DNA of 64,000 bases from Polycladidibacter stylochi (GCF_001562055.1 NZ_LLWE01000029.1:1-64000), one strand, 5' to 3'; counted from the stretch's first letter, positions 22,817-31,276 are shown. Numbers and translations: made by a program. Notes: generated by a model not told the origin, from the letters alone.

Positions 22817-23239
22817 ATGCGCTTTCTTTTAGGAATACTCTTTTCTTGCTTCTTAACCATTTCGGCCCAAGCCAAAACATACACCTTGGAGGAAGTCGAA
22901 AGCTTTGTTTATCAAGCCAATCAACTACTGGAGTACCAGAACATCGTCTTACTGATGGAGGCAGAGGAGTTTGAAGAATACCTTTACAAGCGGTTTTATC
23001 CGCAATTTCGAAAGGCAAGCGATAGAGGACATGACTTTTCTCCTCGTGAATTGCGCCATTGCCAATTGTTAACCGAATTCGTGGTCCTCTACGCAGATGA
23101 GGTTATCAGCTACAAACGGGGCAACACAACTCTCGCAAAGTTTATAAGAGAATCCGATAATCAACTCGATTTAATTTACGACATGCAGAGCATTTGTGAA
23201 GAAGGCATGGAAGCCTTCAAAAACAACAATTCAGAATAA
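22817..23239 (+). CDS. Exported protein of unknown function, probable lysogenic cargo (moron)
   Basis: A 140-residue protein with a clear signal peptide (MRFLLGILFSCFLTISAQAK, cleavage expected after AQA). The mature part is acidic and helical, with two or three cysteines (RHCQLL, QSICEEG). AAGGAGA lies upstream. It is AT-richer than its neighbours and interrupts the otherwise tight head operon, typical of a moron gene. No family is recognised; periplasmic superinfection exclusion is one possibility among many. Confidence 0.6.
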   Translation: MRFLLGILFSCFLTISAQAKTYTLEEVESFVYQANQLLEYQNIVLLMEAEEFEEYLYKRFYPQFRKASDRGHDFSPRELRHCQLLTEFVVLYADEVISYKRGNTTLAKFIRESDNQLDLIYDMQSICEEGMEAFKNNNSE

Positions 23240-23436
23240 ACGCCATAGAGGCGTCTCTACAACCTCTCTGGTATGTTGGGGCACGGCGAACCCAAACGCC
23301 GCCCCAACCTTTCAAAACCCCTTTTAACGGCGAAATACTTCCCGCCACTCCACCCCCACATTACAATTAGCCCGTGTGATGGCCCGTTCCTGCTGTCACC
23401 GTGCCTAAAAACGGGTTCGTGCCGCATACTCGCGCC

Positions 23437-24489
23437 ATGAACACGAAACCACACCATCTTGCGGCAACCGGTATTGCTCTGGCGCTCAATCGCGCTGAGG
23501 AGAAATCCGCTGTGCCATCCATGATTGAGCTGCTACCCAAGGGGCGCATGCAGGGTATTGACGGGCGCGAGTGGCGCAACAGCCAGCCTGATGCGGTGAT
23601 TGCAGCGTTTAACAGGCAAGGCAATCCGCTACCTGTCGATTACGAGCATGCCACGCATCTCAATGATGGTCAGTCGGCACCGGCCAGCGGCTGGATCAAC
23701 CGCCTTGAAAACCGTGATGGCGCGATTTGGGGGCATGTGGAGTGGACCGAGGCGGCCAATAAAATGATCGCCGCGCGTGAATACCGTTTCATCTCGCCTG
23801 TTTTTACCTACAGCGCATCTACCGGACAAATTTCCGCGCTGCGTTCTGCTGCGCTCACCAATCTGCCTAATCTCAAATTAACAGCGCTTAACAAGGCAGG
23901 CTCTGGCCACACGCCGGAGGCACGCGCTCACATTCCTTTTGAAACACCCCTCTTACCGGAGAGCACCATGAACAAAGATCAGCGGCTGGCGCTGTGTCGC
24001 CAGCTGGGGCTGGCCGACGAAGCATCGGACAGTGCCATTTTGCAAGCGGTAACCAAGCTGCAGGATGACACAAAACTGGCCATGAACAAGGCGCAGCAGC
24101 CTGACAGCAAGCTGTTCGTGCCGCGTGCCGATTATGAAAAGGTCTCAGGCGATCTTATCGAGGCGCAAAACAAAATCAATGAGGCGCACCACGCATCCAT
24201 TGAGGCCGAGGTGGATGCCGCAATCAAGGCTGGCAAAATCGCCCCGTCAAGCAAGGACTACCATCTGGCCGCGTGTAAAGCCGAGGACGGTCTAAAAGGA
24301 TTTCGCGAGCTGGTTGGAATGCAAACCTCCATCAAGGAGCCGGGCGCTGGCAAAAAAGGCGAGCCGGACACCAAACTGGCTCTCAACAAGGACCAGCAGA
24401 GCATTCTTGCAAGCCTCGGCGTTGACTTGAATGACGAGAAACAAAAGGCGGCCGCACTGGCTGATTTGAAGGAGGCAGGAGCATGCTGA
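23437..24489 (+). CDS. Phage head maturation protease (Mu gpI-like) with C-terminal scaffold part
   Basis: A 350-residue protein. The N-terminal protease part (about 1-165) has AAVIAAFNRQGNPLPVDYEHAT-type and DGQSAPASGWINRLENRDGAIWGHVEWTEAANKMIAAREYRFISPVF motifs of Mu-like protease I. The C-terminal part is acidic and coiled (scaffold). ATG 23437 (MNTKPHHLAAT) fits the family start; a GTG at 23401 in the same frame is an alternative. An internal start at 23968 gives the free scaffold, as in Mu I/Z. Confidence 0.85.
   Translation: MNTKPHHLAATGIALALNRAEEKSAVPSMIELLPKGRMQGIDGREWRNSQPDAVIAAFNRQGNPLPVDYEHATHLNDGQSAPASGWINRLENRDGAIWGHVEWTEAANKMIAAREYRFISPVFTYSASTGQISALRSAALTNLPNLKLTALNKAGSGHTPEARAHIPFETPLLPESTMNKDQRLALCRQLGLADEASDSAILQAVTKLQDDTKLAMNKAQQPDSKLFVPRADYEKVSGDLIEAQNKINEAHHASIEAEVDAAIKAGKIAPSSKDYHLAACKAEDGLKGFRELVGMQTSIKEPGAGKKGEPDTKLALNKDQQSILASLGVDLNDEKQKAAALADLKEAGAC
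23968..24489 (+). CDS. Nested scaffold protein (Mu gpZ-like) from an internal start of the protease gene
   Basis: An in-frame ATG (MNKDQRLALCRQLGL) is preceded by GGAGAG at 5 bases, in the middle of the protease gene. It would make a 173-residue protein, helical and rich in K, E and Q. In Mu the scaffold Z is translated from inside gene I in the same way, so this internal start is very likely used. Confidence 0.65.
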   Translation: MNKDQRLALCRQLGLADEASDSAILQAVTKLQDDTKLAMNKAQQPDSKLFVPRADYEKVSGDLIEAQNKINEAHHASIEAEVDAAIKAGKIAPSSKDYHLAACKAEDGLKGFRELVGMQTSIKEPGAGKKGEPDTKLALNKDQQSILASLGVDLNDEKQKAAALADLKEAGAC

Positions 24490-24881
24490 CACGAGGCCGC
24501 TTATATGAACGGCGGGCGGGCGAACGCATCACCCTGCCGCTAGCACCGCAAACCGGCATCTATAAAGGTGCACTGGTGATGGTTGAGGGAAACACTGCTG
24601 TGCCCGGCAAAACCGCAAAAGGTTTGGTGTGCGTGGGCATTGCCGAAAATAGCGTTTACCCGGCGGCTCCCGGACAAACCGCCAGCGTCGATATTCGCCG
24701 CGATGGTTGGTTCCCGTTTGCCAATAGTGCCGATGACCCGATCAGCCGTGCTGATATCGGCCGCGACTGCTTTGTGGTTGATGACACAACGCTCGCCAAA
24801 ACCCATGGCGGCAACACCCGTTCGGTTGCAGGCATCGTTCGCGATGTGGATGCCACCGGTGTCTGGATCTCGTTTAAATAG
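24483..24881 (+). CDS. Capsid decoration / head fibre-type protein (DUF2190-like)
   Basis: A 132-residue beta-rich protein placed between protease/scaffold and major head protein, the usual place for a head decoration protein. The glycine-rich strands (TGIYKGALVMVEGNTAVPG, GLVCVGIAENSVYPAAPGQTASVDIRRDGWFPFAN, SVAGIVRDVDATGVWISF) match the DUF2190/head-decoration pattern. Confidence 0.7.
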   Translation: MLTRGRLYERRAGERITLPLAPQTGIYKGALVMVEGNTAVPGKTAKGLVCVGIAENSVYPAAPGQTASVDIRRDGWFPFANSADDPISRADIGRDCFVVDDTTLAKTHGGNTRSVAGIVRDVDATGVWISFK

Positions 24882-24889
24882 GTGCTCCC

Positions 24890-25789
24890 ATGGATTTAAA
24901 CCATACTAATTTGCGTACTGCCGGTGTCGGTTTTAAAGCCGCTTATAATATCGGTTTTAATAGTGTTGCCCCGCTGTGGCAAAGAATCGCCACCGAGGTG
25001 CCATCCTCCACAAGCGAAAACGAATATGGCTGGCTGGGCGCGTTTCCGGCCATGCGTGAATGGCTGGGCGAGCGTGTGATCAACCAAATCGGCACCCATG
25101 ATTACACACTCAAAAACCGCAAGTTTGAAAGCACTGTCGCGGTGCTGCTCGACAAACTCGCCGACGACAATGTGGGCATTTATCGCCCGCTCATGCAGGG
25201 CATGGGCGAATCGGCGGCCCGTCATCCGGACGAGCTGGTATTTGAAGCGTTATTGGCGGGGTTCAGCCAGTCCTGTTATGATGGCCAGAACTTCTTTGAT
25301 GCCGAACACCCAGTGCTGGATAAAGACAAAAAGGAGCAACCGGTCTCCAACCTGTTTGGCGGCAAGGAAAACAACCCGGCTTGGTTCTTGATGGATACCA
25401 GCCGTGCACTCAAGCCGCTCATTAGGCAGGTACGGCAAAAACCTGAATTTGCCACTCTCAGTGACATTAGTTCAGACCATGTGTTCAATCTCGACGAGGT
25501 GCTCTACGGCGTCAAATCCCGCGAGAATGTGGGCTACGGGTTCTGGCAGATGGCATTTGCCAGCAAGCAGGAATTTACCGCCGAGCACTTTGCCAAAATG
25601 TACACCGCCATGACCTCGCAAACTGGCGACTATGGCAGGAAGCTGGCGCTGCGCCCGAATGTGCTGCTGGTGCCAAGCGCACACGAAGATGCGGCCAAGG
25701 TGCTGATGAGCGCCGATAAAATCAATGGCGAGCCGAACCCGCACAAAGGCAAGGTCGAGGTCGTGGTTTCTCCGTGGCTGAACGACTAG
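24890..25789 (+). CDS. Major head protein (Mu gpT-like)
   Basis: A 299-residue protein matching the Mu gpT major head family. Diagnostic segments are YGWLGAFPAMREWLGERVINQIGTHDYTLKNRKFESTVAV (about 45-84), DNVGIYRPLMQGMGESAARHPDELVFEAL, YDGQNFFDAEHPV, and LALRPNVLLVPSAHEDAAKVLMSADKINGEPNPHKGKVEVVVSPWLND. The family forms the HK97-type capsid shell. Confidence 0.94.
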   Translation: MDLNHTNLRTAGVGFKAAYNIGFNSVAPLWQRIATEVPSSTSENEYGWLGAFPAMREWLGERVINQIGTHDYTLKNRKFESTVAVLLDKLADDNVGIYRPLMQGMGESAARHPDELVFEALLAGFSQSCYDGQNFFDAEHPVLDKDKKEQPVSNLFGGKENNPAWFLMDTSRALKPLIRQVRQKPEFATLSDISSDHVFNLDEVLYGVKSRENVGYGFWQMAFASKQEFTAEHFAKMYTAMTSQTGDYGRKLALRPNVLLVPSAHEDAAKVLMSADKINGEPNPHKGKVEVVVSPWLND

Positions 25790-25813
25790 CTCTGTGGCTG
25801 AACGACTAGCTCT
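25774..25813 (+). repeat. Perfect 20-bp tandem duplication at the end of the major head gene
   Basis: GTGGCTGAACGACTAGCTCT occurs twice in a row (25774-25793 and 25794-25813). It duplicates the last codons and stop (WLND-stop). It has no coding effect, as the first stop already ends the protein. Confidence 0.9.
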
Positions 25814-25845
25814 GCCATTACCGCGTAAGTTCAAAGGGTAAAACC

Positions 25846-26133
25846 ATGCAAGAGAACACGACAACGAAACGGGCGGTGACTGTCACCGCCCTGACAGATC
25901 GCCGACGTGGTGGGCTAAAGTTCCTCAAGAACCAGCCGGTGACGGTGCCACTTGGCGAGGACGATAAGAAACTACTTGATACGTTGATGGATGATCCAAT
26001 CCTCAATGTGTCAGCACCGTTCGAGCTGGAGCCGGAGGAAGGTGAAGAAGAGCCGAGTGCTGGGGATGATGCGTCGACTGGCGGGAGTGAACCACGCAGC
26101 CGCAAACCGGCCACCAAAGCACCTGCCAGCTAG
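25846..26133 (+). CDS. Small head-region protein, HI1506-like (FluMu) family candidate
   Basis: A 95-residue protein with an N-terminal folded part (TDRRRGGLKFLKNQPVTVPLGEDDKKLLDTLMDDPIL) and a disordered acidic, then basic, tail (EPEEGEEEPSAGD, SRKPATKAPAS). This fits the short HI1506-type protein that follows gpT in Mu-like phages. The role is unknown. Confidence 0.6.
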   Translation: MQENTTTKRAVTVTALTDRRRGGLKFLKNQPVTVPLGEDDKKLLDTLMDDPILNVSAPFELEPEEGEEEPSAGDDASTGGSEPRSRKPATKAPAS

Positions 26134-26238
26134 CACAGCGTTGGGGTGACATTTCGCCTAGACCCGCCGCGCTGGATTCGTTCAACGTGGCAGGTGTTCT
26201 CTGACTGCAAATCAACATCTAGATTATTGAGGTGAAGC

Positions 26239-26436
26239 ATGAAGGATACTCAAGATGGTTTTTTGTTTGAGAGCGAGATTGCTGACCAGATGGGGCAGCT
26301 GATGCTCGAGGCAGTCGATCGCTTAAAGGTGGTCGATGACCTTTGTCCCGGATCTCAGGCAAAATGGTCATTTGAGTTGGACGGCATAACCTTCCAAGCC
26401 TGCATAAGCGTCTTGCCAAGTTCTGAGCCTGAGTGA
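26239..26436 (+). CDS. Small acidic protein of unknown family (paralogue 1)
   Basis: A 65-residue protein with GAGGTG upstream. About half its residues are identical to the protein at 26777-26977, including the block CPGSQAKWSF and flanking DRLK and LDG motifs. No family is recognised. It is part of a small three-gene insert between conserved head genes. Confidence 0.55.
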   Translation: MKDTQDGFLFESEIADQMGQLMLEAVDRLKVVDDLCPGSQAKWSFELDGITFQACISVLPSSEPE

Positions 26437-26574
26437 GATACCAAGGATCAATGGACAAACGCGCCGTTGGCATAACACGTCTTTCGGTTTGCAGGCAAAA
26501 CAAGGTAACCCCTCTACAAGTTGCCTTTGATGCACATTTTTCTTCATAGCTTAAAGTTTTAAAAGAGGTATGCG

Positions 26575-26760
26575 ATGACTTGTTTGTGCCCTCATTGCGG
26601 CTTTGATCATGCCGAGGAGTTTCCAGGGGAGCTGCCCTATGATGATAATGCAGATCCGGAGTTTGGTTGCTTTTCATGTGGTGAGACATTCTTCATAAAA
26701 ACTCATATTTCTGTAAGCTGGAAAACGTTTGAAACTGAAGACGAATATGATCTCGCTTGA
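26575..26760 (+). CDS. Small zinc-ribbon-like protein
   Basis: A 61-residue acidic protein with two CxxC-type knuckles (CPHCGFDHAEE and CFSCGETFF) that should bind zinc, preceded by AGAGG. It lies between the two paralogous small genes. The function is unknown. Confidence 0.5.
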   Translation: MTCLCPHCGFDHAEEFPGELPYDDNADPEFGCFSCGETFFIKTHISVSWKTFETEDEYDLA

Positions 26761-26776
26761 AAATTCAGAGGTAGTT

Positions 26777-26977
26777 ATGCATGAATTTCAAAATGACGCT
26801 CTGTCCAGTTCAGAAGTGGTTGAGCACATGGGGCAAATGCTATTGGATACTGCGGATCGGTTGAAAACGATTGATAGTGTGTGTCCCGGCTCACAAGCTA
26901 AATGGTCATTTCTGTTGGACGGACAACGCTATGAAGTTTGCTTGAAATTGTTGCAAGAAACCGATCAATCAAGCTAA
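26777..26977 (+). CDS. Small acidic protein of unknown family (paralogue 2)
   Basis: A 66-residue paralogue of the protein at 26239 (24 identities over 45 aligned residues by eye, block CPGSQAKWSF unchanged). ATG 26777 has GAGG 5 bases upstream and is preferred to an earlier in-frame ATG inside the zinc-ribbon gene. Confidence 0.55.
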   Translation: MHEFQNDALSSSEVVEHMGQMLLDTADRLKTIDSVCPGSQAKWSFLLDGQRYEVCLKLLQETDQSS

Positions 26978-26988
26978 CGGACCCTGCA

Positions 26989-27429
26989 ATGAGCTACGCA
27001 AGCATTGACGAGTTAACCCGCGCCATTGGCGAGGACGAGCTGCTGACATTGGCGGACCCGCAGCATAGTGGCAAAGCCGATCTGGCGCTGGTGCAAACGG
27101 CGCTGGACGATGCCAGCGCACAGATTGATGGCTATCTGACCATGCGCTACCAACTGCCATTGGCAGGTAAACCGGTGGTGCTGCGCCGCCAAGCAATTGA
27201 TATTGCCGTTTATCTGTTGGCGCAAAGCCATGCACAGCTCACCGAGGCCATTGAGACCAGATACAAACACGCGGTGCGGTTTCTAGAGCGTGTGGCCGAT
27301 GGTAAGGCGGGGCTGGGACTGGCAGAGCCGGAGGCCACTAACCCCGGCGATGCGGATGGCAGTGACAATGTGTTGTTCGACGCACCGCCTGAACGGGTGA
27401 TGACCCGCCAAAACCTGCGCGGTATGTAA
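26989..27429 (+). CDS. DUF1320 head-completion/connector protein (Mu gp36-like)
   Basis: A 146-residue protein matching DUF1320. SYASIDELTRAIGEDELLTLAD lies at the start, then ALDDASAQIDGYLTMRYQLPL (about 37-57), LRRQAIDIAVYLLAQ and RYKHAVRFLERVADGKAGLGL. In Mu, gp36 is a head-to-tail connector component. It overlaps the next gene by one base. Confidence 0.85.
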   Translation: MSYASIDELTRAIGEDELLTLADPQHSGKADLALVQTALDDASAQIDGYLTMRYQLPLAGKPVVLRRQAIDIAVYLLAQSHAQLTEAIETRYKHAVRFLERVADGKAGLGLAEPEATNPGDADGSDNVLFDAPPERVMTRQNLRGM

Positions 27430-27902
27430 TGTCTACCGGTTTTACCGTTGATTTTCCTATTGATGAGATCAGCCGAGCGATCAGTGCGCTGACCGATTTA
27501 CGCACGTTCGAGCTGCGCGATGCCATTGGCGCTCTGGTTGTCAGCCAGACCCAGCGGCGCATTGACGAGGAGAAAACATCCCCCTCCGGCGAACCATGGG
27601 CTGCCAACCGCGAGGGCAGCGAAACGCTGGTTAAAACCGGCGCGCTGCGCGATACCATCGACCTCCGGCTGGAGGGGGATGACATTATTGTCGGCACGCC
27701 GATGATCTACGGCGCTATCCACCAGTTTGGCGGCACGATAGTGCCCAAGGAAGCGCAGCATCTGGTGTTTAACGCCGGTGGCCGCAAAATCTTTGCCAAA
27801 CAGGTCACCATTCCGGCGCGGCCATTTCTGGGGCTATCTGCTGACAATACACGGGAAATCGAAGAGCTGGTGACCGATATTTTAACGGAGCTGATTGAAT
27901 GA
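27429..27902 (+). CDS. Phage virion morphogenesis protein (Mu gpG-like)
   Basis: A 157-residue protein of the gpG/phage virion morphogenesis family. Recognisable parts are RRIDEEKTSPSGEPWAANREGSETLVKTGALRDTI, VGTPMIYGAIHQFGGTIVPK (about 96-115) and ITIPARPFLGLSADN-type ends (VTIPARPFLGLS). It works in tail completion and head-tail joining. Confidence 0.88.
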   Translation: MSTGFTVDFPIDEISRAISALTDLRTFELRDAIGALVVSQTQRRIDEEKTSPSGEPWAANREGSETLVKTGALRDTIDLRLEGDDIIVGTPMIYGAIHQFGGTIVPKEAQHLVFNAGGRKIFAKQVTIPARPFLGLSADNTREIEELVTDILTELIE

Positions 27903-28387
27903 GCGCTTACCCCGATCCAGACACGTTGCTAGATAATATCTGCAAGCAGATTGAAGCAATGAACATCTTTGCCGATGTGGAGGTGTTGCATGGCAAGTTT
28001 CGTATTGAGGATCTGGATACGCGCAGCTTTCGCAGTCCATCTGCATTTGTAACCATGTCCAGCGCCACCCCGCGCATTCAGCACGCAGGGCAAGTGCGGC
28101 TGATGTGTGCGCTTGCTGTCATGATTGTTGCCAAAACGACGGACCGGCGCATAAGCGCGTGGCAAGCGGCAACCAAAACGCTGGAGCTTTGCCATCGCAA
28201 TATGTGGGAGCTGACACAAATCAGCCAGCCAACGGATTTCCAGATCATTCCGGTGGTCTCCAGTAGTGAGCGGCAAAAAAACCAAACGCTGACCGCCCTC
28301 ACATGGAAACAGAATTTAACTCTAAGCGAGCCGCAAACGCCCGCCAAACCTGCAGAGCGAATTGCAGAGGACCGGCCCCATGGTTGA
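27899..28387 (+). CDS. Gp37-like tail terminator-region protein (DUF1834 type)
   Basis: A 162-residue protein in the place of Mu gp37, directly after gpG with an ATGA overlap. The pattern RSPSAFVTMSSATPRIQHAGQVRLMCALAVMIVAK fits the gp37/DUF1834-type family. The precise role (tail terminator) is inferred from position. Confidence 0.65.
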   Translation: MSAYPDPDTLLDNICKQIEAMNIFADVEVLHGKFRIEDLDTRSFRSPSAFVTMSSATPRIQHAGQVRLMCALAVMIVAKTTDRRISAWQAATKTLELCHRNMWELTQISQPTDFQIIPVVSSSERQKNQTLTALTWKQNLTLSEPQTPAKPAERIAEDRPHG

Positions 28388-28910
28388 TGCAAGAGACATT
28401 CGCGCGCTACAGGCGCAAATTACCGATCTGCAAGCGCAAATTCGCAATATGGTGCGCGTTGCCACGGTTACGTCATTTGACGCCACAAACAACCGCTTGG
28501 TGGCACAGGATCAAAGTGATGGCGATAGTGACAGGCTGCAAACACCGCCAATCCCGTTCCTGCATCAATCAGGTGCTGTGCAGCGCCGGGCAACCATCAG
28601 TGCCGGGGAACAGGTGCTGGTAATATCGCCATGTGGCCAGTTCGGCCCAGCCAGCTTCGCCATACCGATCGGTAGCACAGAGACCAACCCCAGCCCGTCG
28701 GCGGCAGAGGTGGAGGATGTGACAATTGTTGGTGAAACAACACAGCGACTATTGCCCGAGCAGGCCGAACTCACATCTAAGCGCGTGGACCTTGGCGCGA
28801 CTGGCGGACCAGCGGTGGCGCGGGTTGGCGACATGGTGCAAATTGATCGTGGCTCCTCCAGAGGGCTATGGCCGATTGTCACCGGCGCAAAGCGAACATT
28901 CGCGCAGTAA
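28380..28910 (+). CDS. Baseplate spike protein V (P2 V / Mu gp45-like)
   Basis: A 176-residue protein with an N-terminal coiled segment (IRALQAQITDLQAQIRNMV) and an OB-like domain (VATVTSFDATNNRLVAQDQ, GAVQRRATISAGEQVLVISPCGQFGPASFAIP). It matches baseplate assembly protein V, which forms the membrane-piercing spike. It starts 8 bases inside the preceding gene and leads the P2-type baseplate genes. Confidence 0.85.
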   Translation: MVDARDIRALQAQITDLQAQIRNMVRVATVTSFDATNNRLVAQDQSDGDSDRLQTPPIPFLHQSGAVQRRATISAGEQVLVISPCGQFGPASFAIPIGSTETNPSPSAAEVEDVTIVGETTQRLLPEQAELTSKRVDLGATGGPAVARVGDMVQIDRGSSRGLWPIVTGAKRTFAQ

Positions 28911-28962
28911 ATTAACGGGCGAAACGCATTCCTTTTAATAGCCTTTAAATGGTGAGGTAGTG

Positions 28963-29217
28963 ATGGCCCGAACTCCCGCAAAAACCGCAAAACCAGACGA
29001 AGCGAAACAGCCCGTATTACCCGAGGGCTATAGCGCACAGGATGCCCGTATCCTGCAGCGTGAGGTGATGATTGGTAAACTTTACAAGGTAGGCACACTA
29101 GTGCTGATCAATGATCGCGGCGACGTCAAATTCAACGCGCATCATGACATTCTCGTTCTCACCCGTGAACTGGTCGAAAACTGGGATGCAGCCGGATTTA
29201 CCACGGCATACGCGTAA
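28963..29217 (+). CDS. Small baseplate-region protein, unknown
   Basis: An 84-residue protein preceded by GAGGT. A lysine/proline-rich start is followed by a folded part (EGYSAQDARILQREVMIGKLYKVGTLVLINDRGDVKF). It lies between V and the W-like gene. No family is recognised. Confidence 0.5.
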   Translation: MARTPAKTAKPDEAKQPVLPEGYSAQDARILQREVMIGKLYKVGTLVLINDRGDVKFNAHHDILVLTRELVENWDAAGFTTAYA

Positions 29218-29219
29218 AC

Positions 29220-29567
29220 ATGCTGGTTGGTATGGACCGCTATAACGGGGCCGAGCTATCCGGCCCCGAGCGGGCCTTTCAATCTGTAGAAGCCACGCTG
29301 GAAACCCCGCGCAAATCGCAGGTTGGTGCACGTGGCTACGGCTCCGATTTACCCTTGCGCATCTCATCTCCCATGAATGAGGAGAGCGAGATCGAAATCG
29401 CCGCCGATCTGGTGGATGCGTTTTTATGGGAACCCGAGCTGGAACTGCTCGACTACCGACTGGAGCAGGCAACACCGACCGGCATGCTGCGCATTTCATA
29501 TCGGGCAAAATTTATCCCCTCTGGCAAAATCCACACCCGCATTATTGAAAAGGGAGTGCGCATATGA
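29220..29567 (+). CDS. Baseplate wedge protein W (gp25-like)
   Basis: A 115-residue protein of the P2 W/T4 gp25 family. It has the usual disposition of DLPLRISSPMNEESEIEIAADLVDAFLWEPELELLDYRLEQAT and a final strand pair (MLRISYRAKFIPSGKIHTRII). It links sheath assembly to the wedge. The next gene overlaps by ATGA. Confidence 0.8.
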   Translation: MLVGMDRYNGAELSGPERAFQSVEATLETPRKSQVGARGYGSDLPLRISSPMNEESEIEIAADLVDAFLWEPELELLDYRLEQATPTGMLRISYRAKFIPSGKIHTRIIEKGVRI

Positions 29568-30442
29568 ACGATCTATCGTTATTGCCAGCGCCCTTGTTGG
29601 TTGGCGAGCCAAGCGTTGAGGACATACTGGCACGAAAACTGGATGTGTTTTTGCGTCATTATAAAACCGAGACAGGCAAGGATTTTACAGCGCTAACAGA
29701 GAGCAGCCCTGTTGTATCATTGCTGCGCGCGGCGGCAGAGGATGAGTATAACGAGCGCTTGCGCCAGAATGCCCGTTATCGTGCCCGTTTTGTCTACTTT
29801 GCAGATGGTGACAATCTGGATCTTTTGCTGAGCGAAGAAGGCTTGCAGCCGGTTGCTGGCGAGAGCCGTGCACGCAAACAGGAGCGGATACGATTACAAC
29901 GGGCCGGATCCTCTGCAGCTGGTCCGGCAGAGTGGTATCGCCGTCATGGCATCGGGGTGGCTCCGGACGAGATTGCCGACATAAAGGTCGATTTCCCGCA
30001 GCTCTCGCATGTGCGTGTCACTGTACTGGCGAGCAATGCGACGGGCATTCCAAGCTCTCAGCTCTTGCAAGCAGTGAATGCCCGTCTGCAAGCGGATGAT
30101 GCGCATCCGGATGATCATATTGCTGTTTCTGTTGTCCCGGCTGTTGGCGTGCCGGTGTTTGTCCATGCCGCAATTGTGTTCGAGCGCGGCGCGGATCAAT
30201 CCATTTTAAAGCCACTTGAAACCGCCTTTCACATGACATGGGCTGCCAAGCGTGCGCTGGGGCGCAAACACGCATGGAGCTGGATTTCGTCGCAGTTTAT
30301 GGGCGCTGGCATTGTTGATGTGCAAAATCTGGGCGCACCACCGCCAGATATCTTGCCTAACCAAGTGCCGCTGCTGAGCGCAGTTAAACTGGAGCCACGG
30401 GTACAGGGCGCACGATTACACGGCAAGGGAGAGAGCGCATGA
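29564..30442 (+). CDS. Baseplate assembly protein J
   Basis: A 292-residue baseplate J-like protein. SVEDILARKLDVFLRHYKTETGKDFTALTESSPVVSLLRAAAEDEYNERLRQN is the typical N-terminus. The YFADGDNLDLLLSEEGLQPVAGE segment and the repeated alpha/beta part (DIKVDFPQLSHVRVTVLAS) follow. It overlaps its neighbours W and I by ATGA. Confidence 0.92.
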   Translation: MNDLSLLPAPLLVGEPSVEDILARKLDVFLRHYKTETGKDFTALTESSPVVSLLRAAAEDEYNERLRQNARYRARFVYFADGDNLDLLLSEEGLQPVAGESRARKQERIRLQRAGSSAAGPAEWYRRHGIGVAPDEIADIKVDFPQLSHVRVTVLASNATGIPSSQLLQAVNARLQADDAHPDDHIAVSVVPAVGVPVFVHAAIVFERGADQSILKPLETAFHMTWAAKRALGRKHAWSWISSQFMGAGIVDVQNLGAPPPDILPNQVPLLSAVKLEPRVQGARLHGKGESA

Positions 30443-31275
30443 GTCTGCCGCTACCTGTGAGCGCCACACCGCTCATGCGGGCGCTGGCTGCTGCCATGGC
30501 CCTGCCAGATGATATGCGGGCGCTGCCAGAGCGCATAGCACAGCGGTTCAACAATCCGGCAGATGAGGACTTGCCGTTCCTGATCTGGGAATGGGGACTG
30601 GGCGTTGTTGTCAATTACCTGCAAGACCCGCGCGCTGCGCTTGCAAAGGGGCGCGCGTGGCAGCGCATACGCGGGACTATTGACGCAGGCCACATGGCCC
30701 GCGAATGGATTGGCGTGAGCGCAGACCATGAACAACATGCACAAAAATACACAACGCTGCACTTGGATGCCCCAACGAGCGGACGGCAAAGCGAGGCAGT
30801 AATTGCACTTTCCAAAGCGTCAGTGTCATTGCGTTCTCATCTACATCGCCTCACGTACAATCTGGACCATCGCGCATTCCAGTTCGCAAGTGATCATTCC
30901 CGTTATGGCCATATGATTTATGGCGCAGATAGCGGCGTGCCGTATAGCTCGATCGGACCGTTATTGTCATATTTAGATCACGCGCATTTCACTGTCTCTA
31001 CTGAGGCCGATCCGCTTGCAATTTTCTCTCAAGTAGTCGTGAGTGTTGCGCATTTAGAGGGCGACATTCGTTATGGCGCAACGCAATTGCCAGCAATTTC
31101 AACTCGTAGCGCACTCGCAGCTGTCACCGCTGTAGAGCAGGTTGAAGACTGGCAAACTACTATTAATGTTGGCGGCCAAGCAGAAATCATAGCGGCTCCA
31201 CCTAGCGGGTTACCGCCAGATACGCACCTTCCGGGCACAAGCCCCCAAACCATTTTTGTTGTTTTCGAGGACTGA
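30439..31275 (+). CDS. Tail protein I (P2 gpI-like)
   Basis: A 278-residue protein with the P2 I pattern: LMRALAAAMALPDDMRALPERIAQRFNNPADEDLPFLIWEWGLGV near the start and GRAWQRIRGTIDAGHMAREWIG after it. The C-terminal half (about 130-278) is longer than in P2 gpI and beta-rich, so it may anchor the fibre proteins that follow. Confidence 0.85.
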   Translation: MSLPLPVSATPLMRALAAAMALPDDMRALPERIAQRFNNPADEDLPFLIWEWGLGVVVNYLQDPRAALAKGRAWQRIRGTIDAGHMAREWIGVSADHEQHAQKYTTLHLDAPTSGRQSEAVIALSKASVSLRSHLHRLTYNLDHRAFQFASDHSRYGHMIYGADSGVPYSSIGPLLSYLDHAHFTVSTEADPLAIFSQVVVSVAHLEGDIRYGATQLPAISTRSALAAVTAVEQVEDWQTTINVGGQAEIIAAPPSGLPPDTHLPGTSPQTIFVVFED

Positions 31276-31276
31276 T

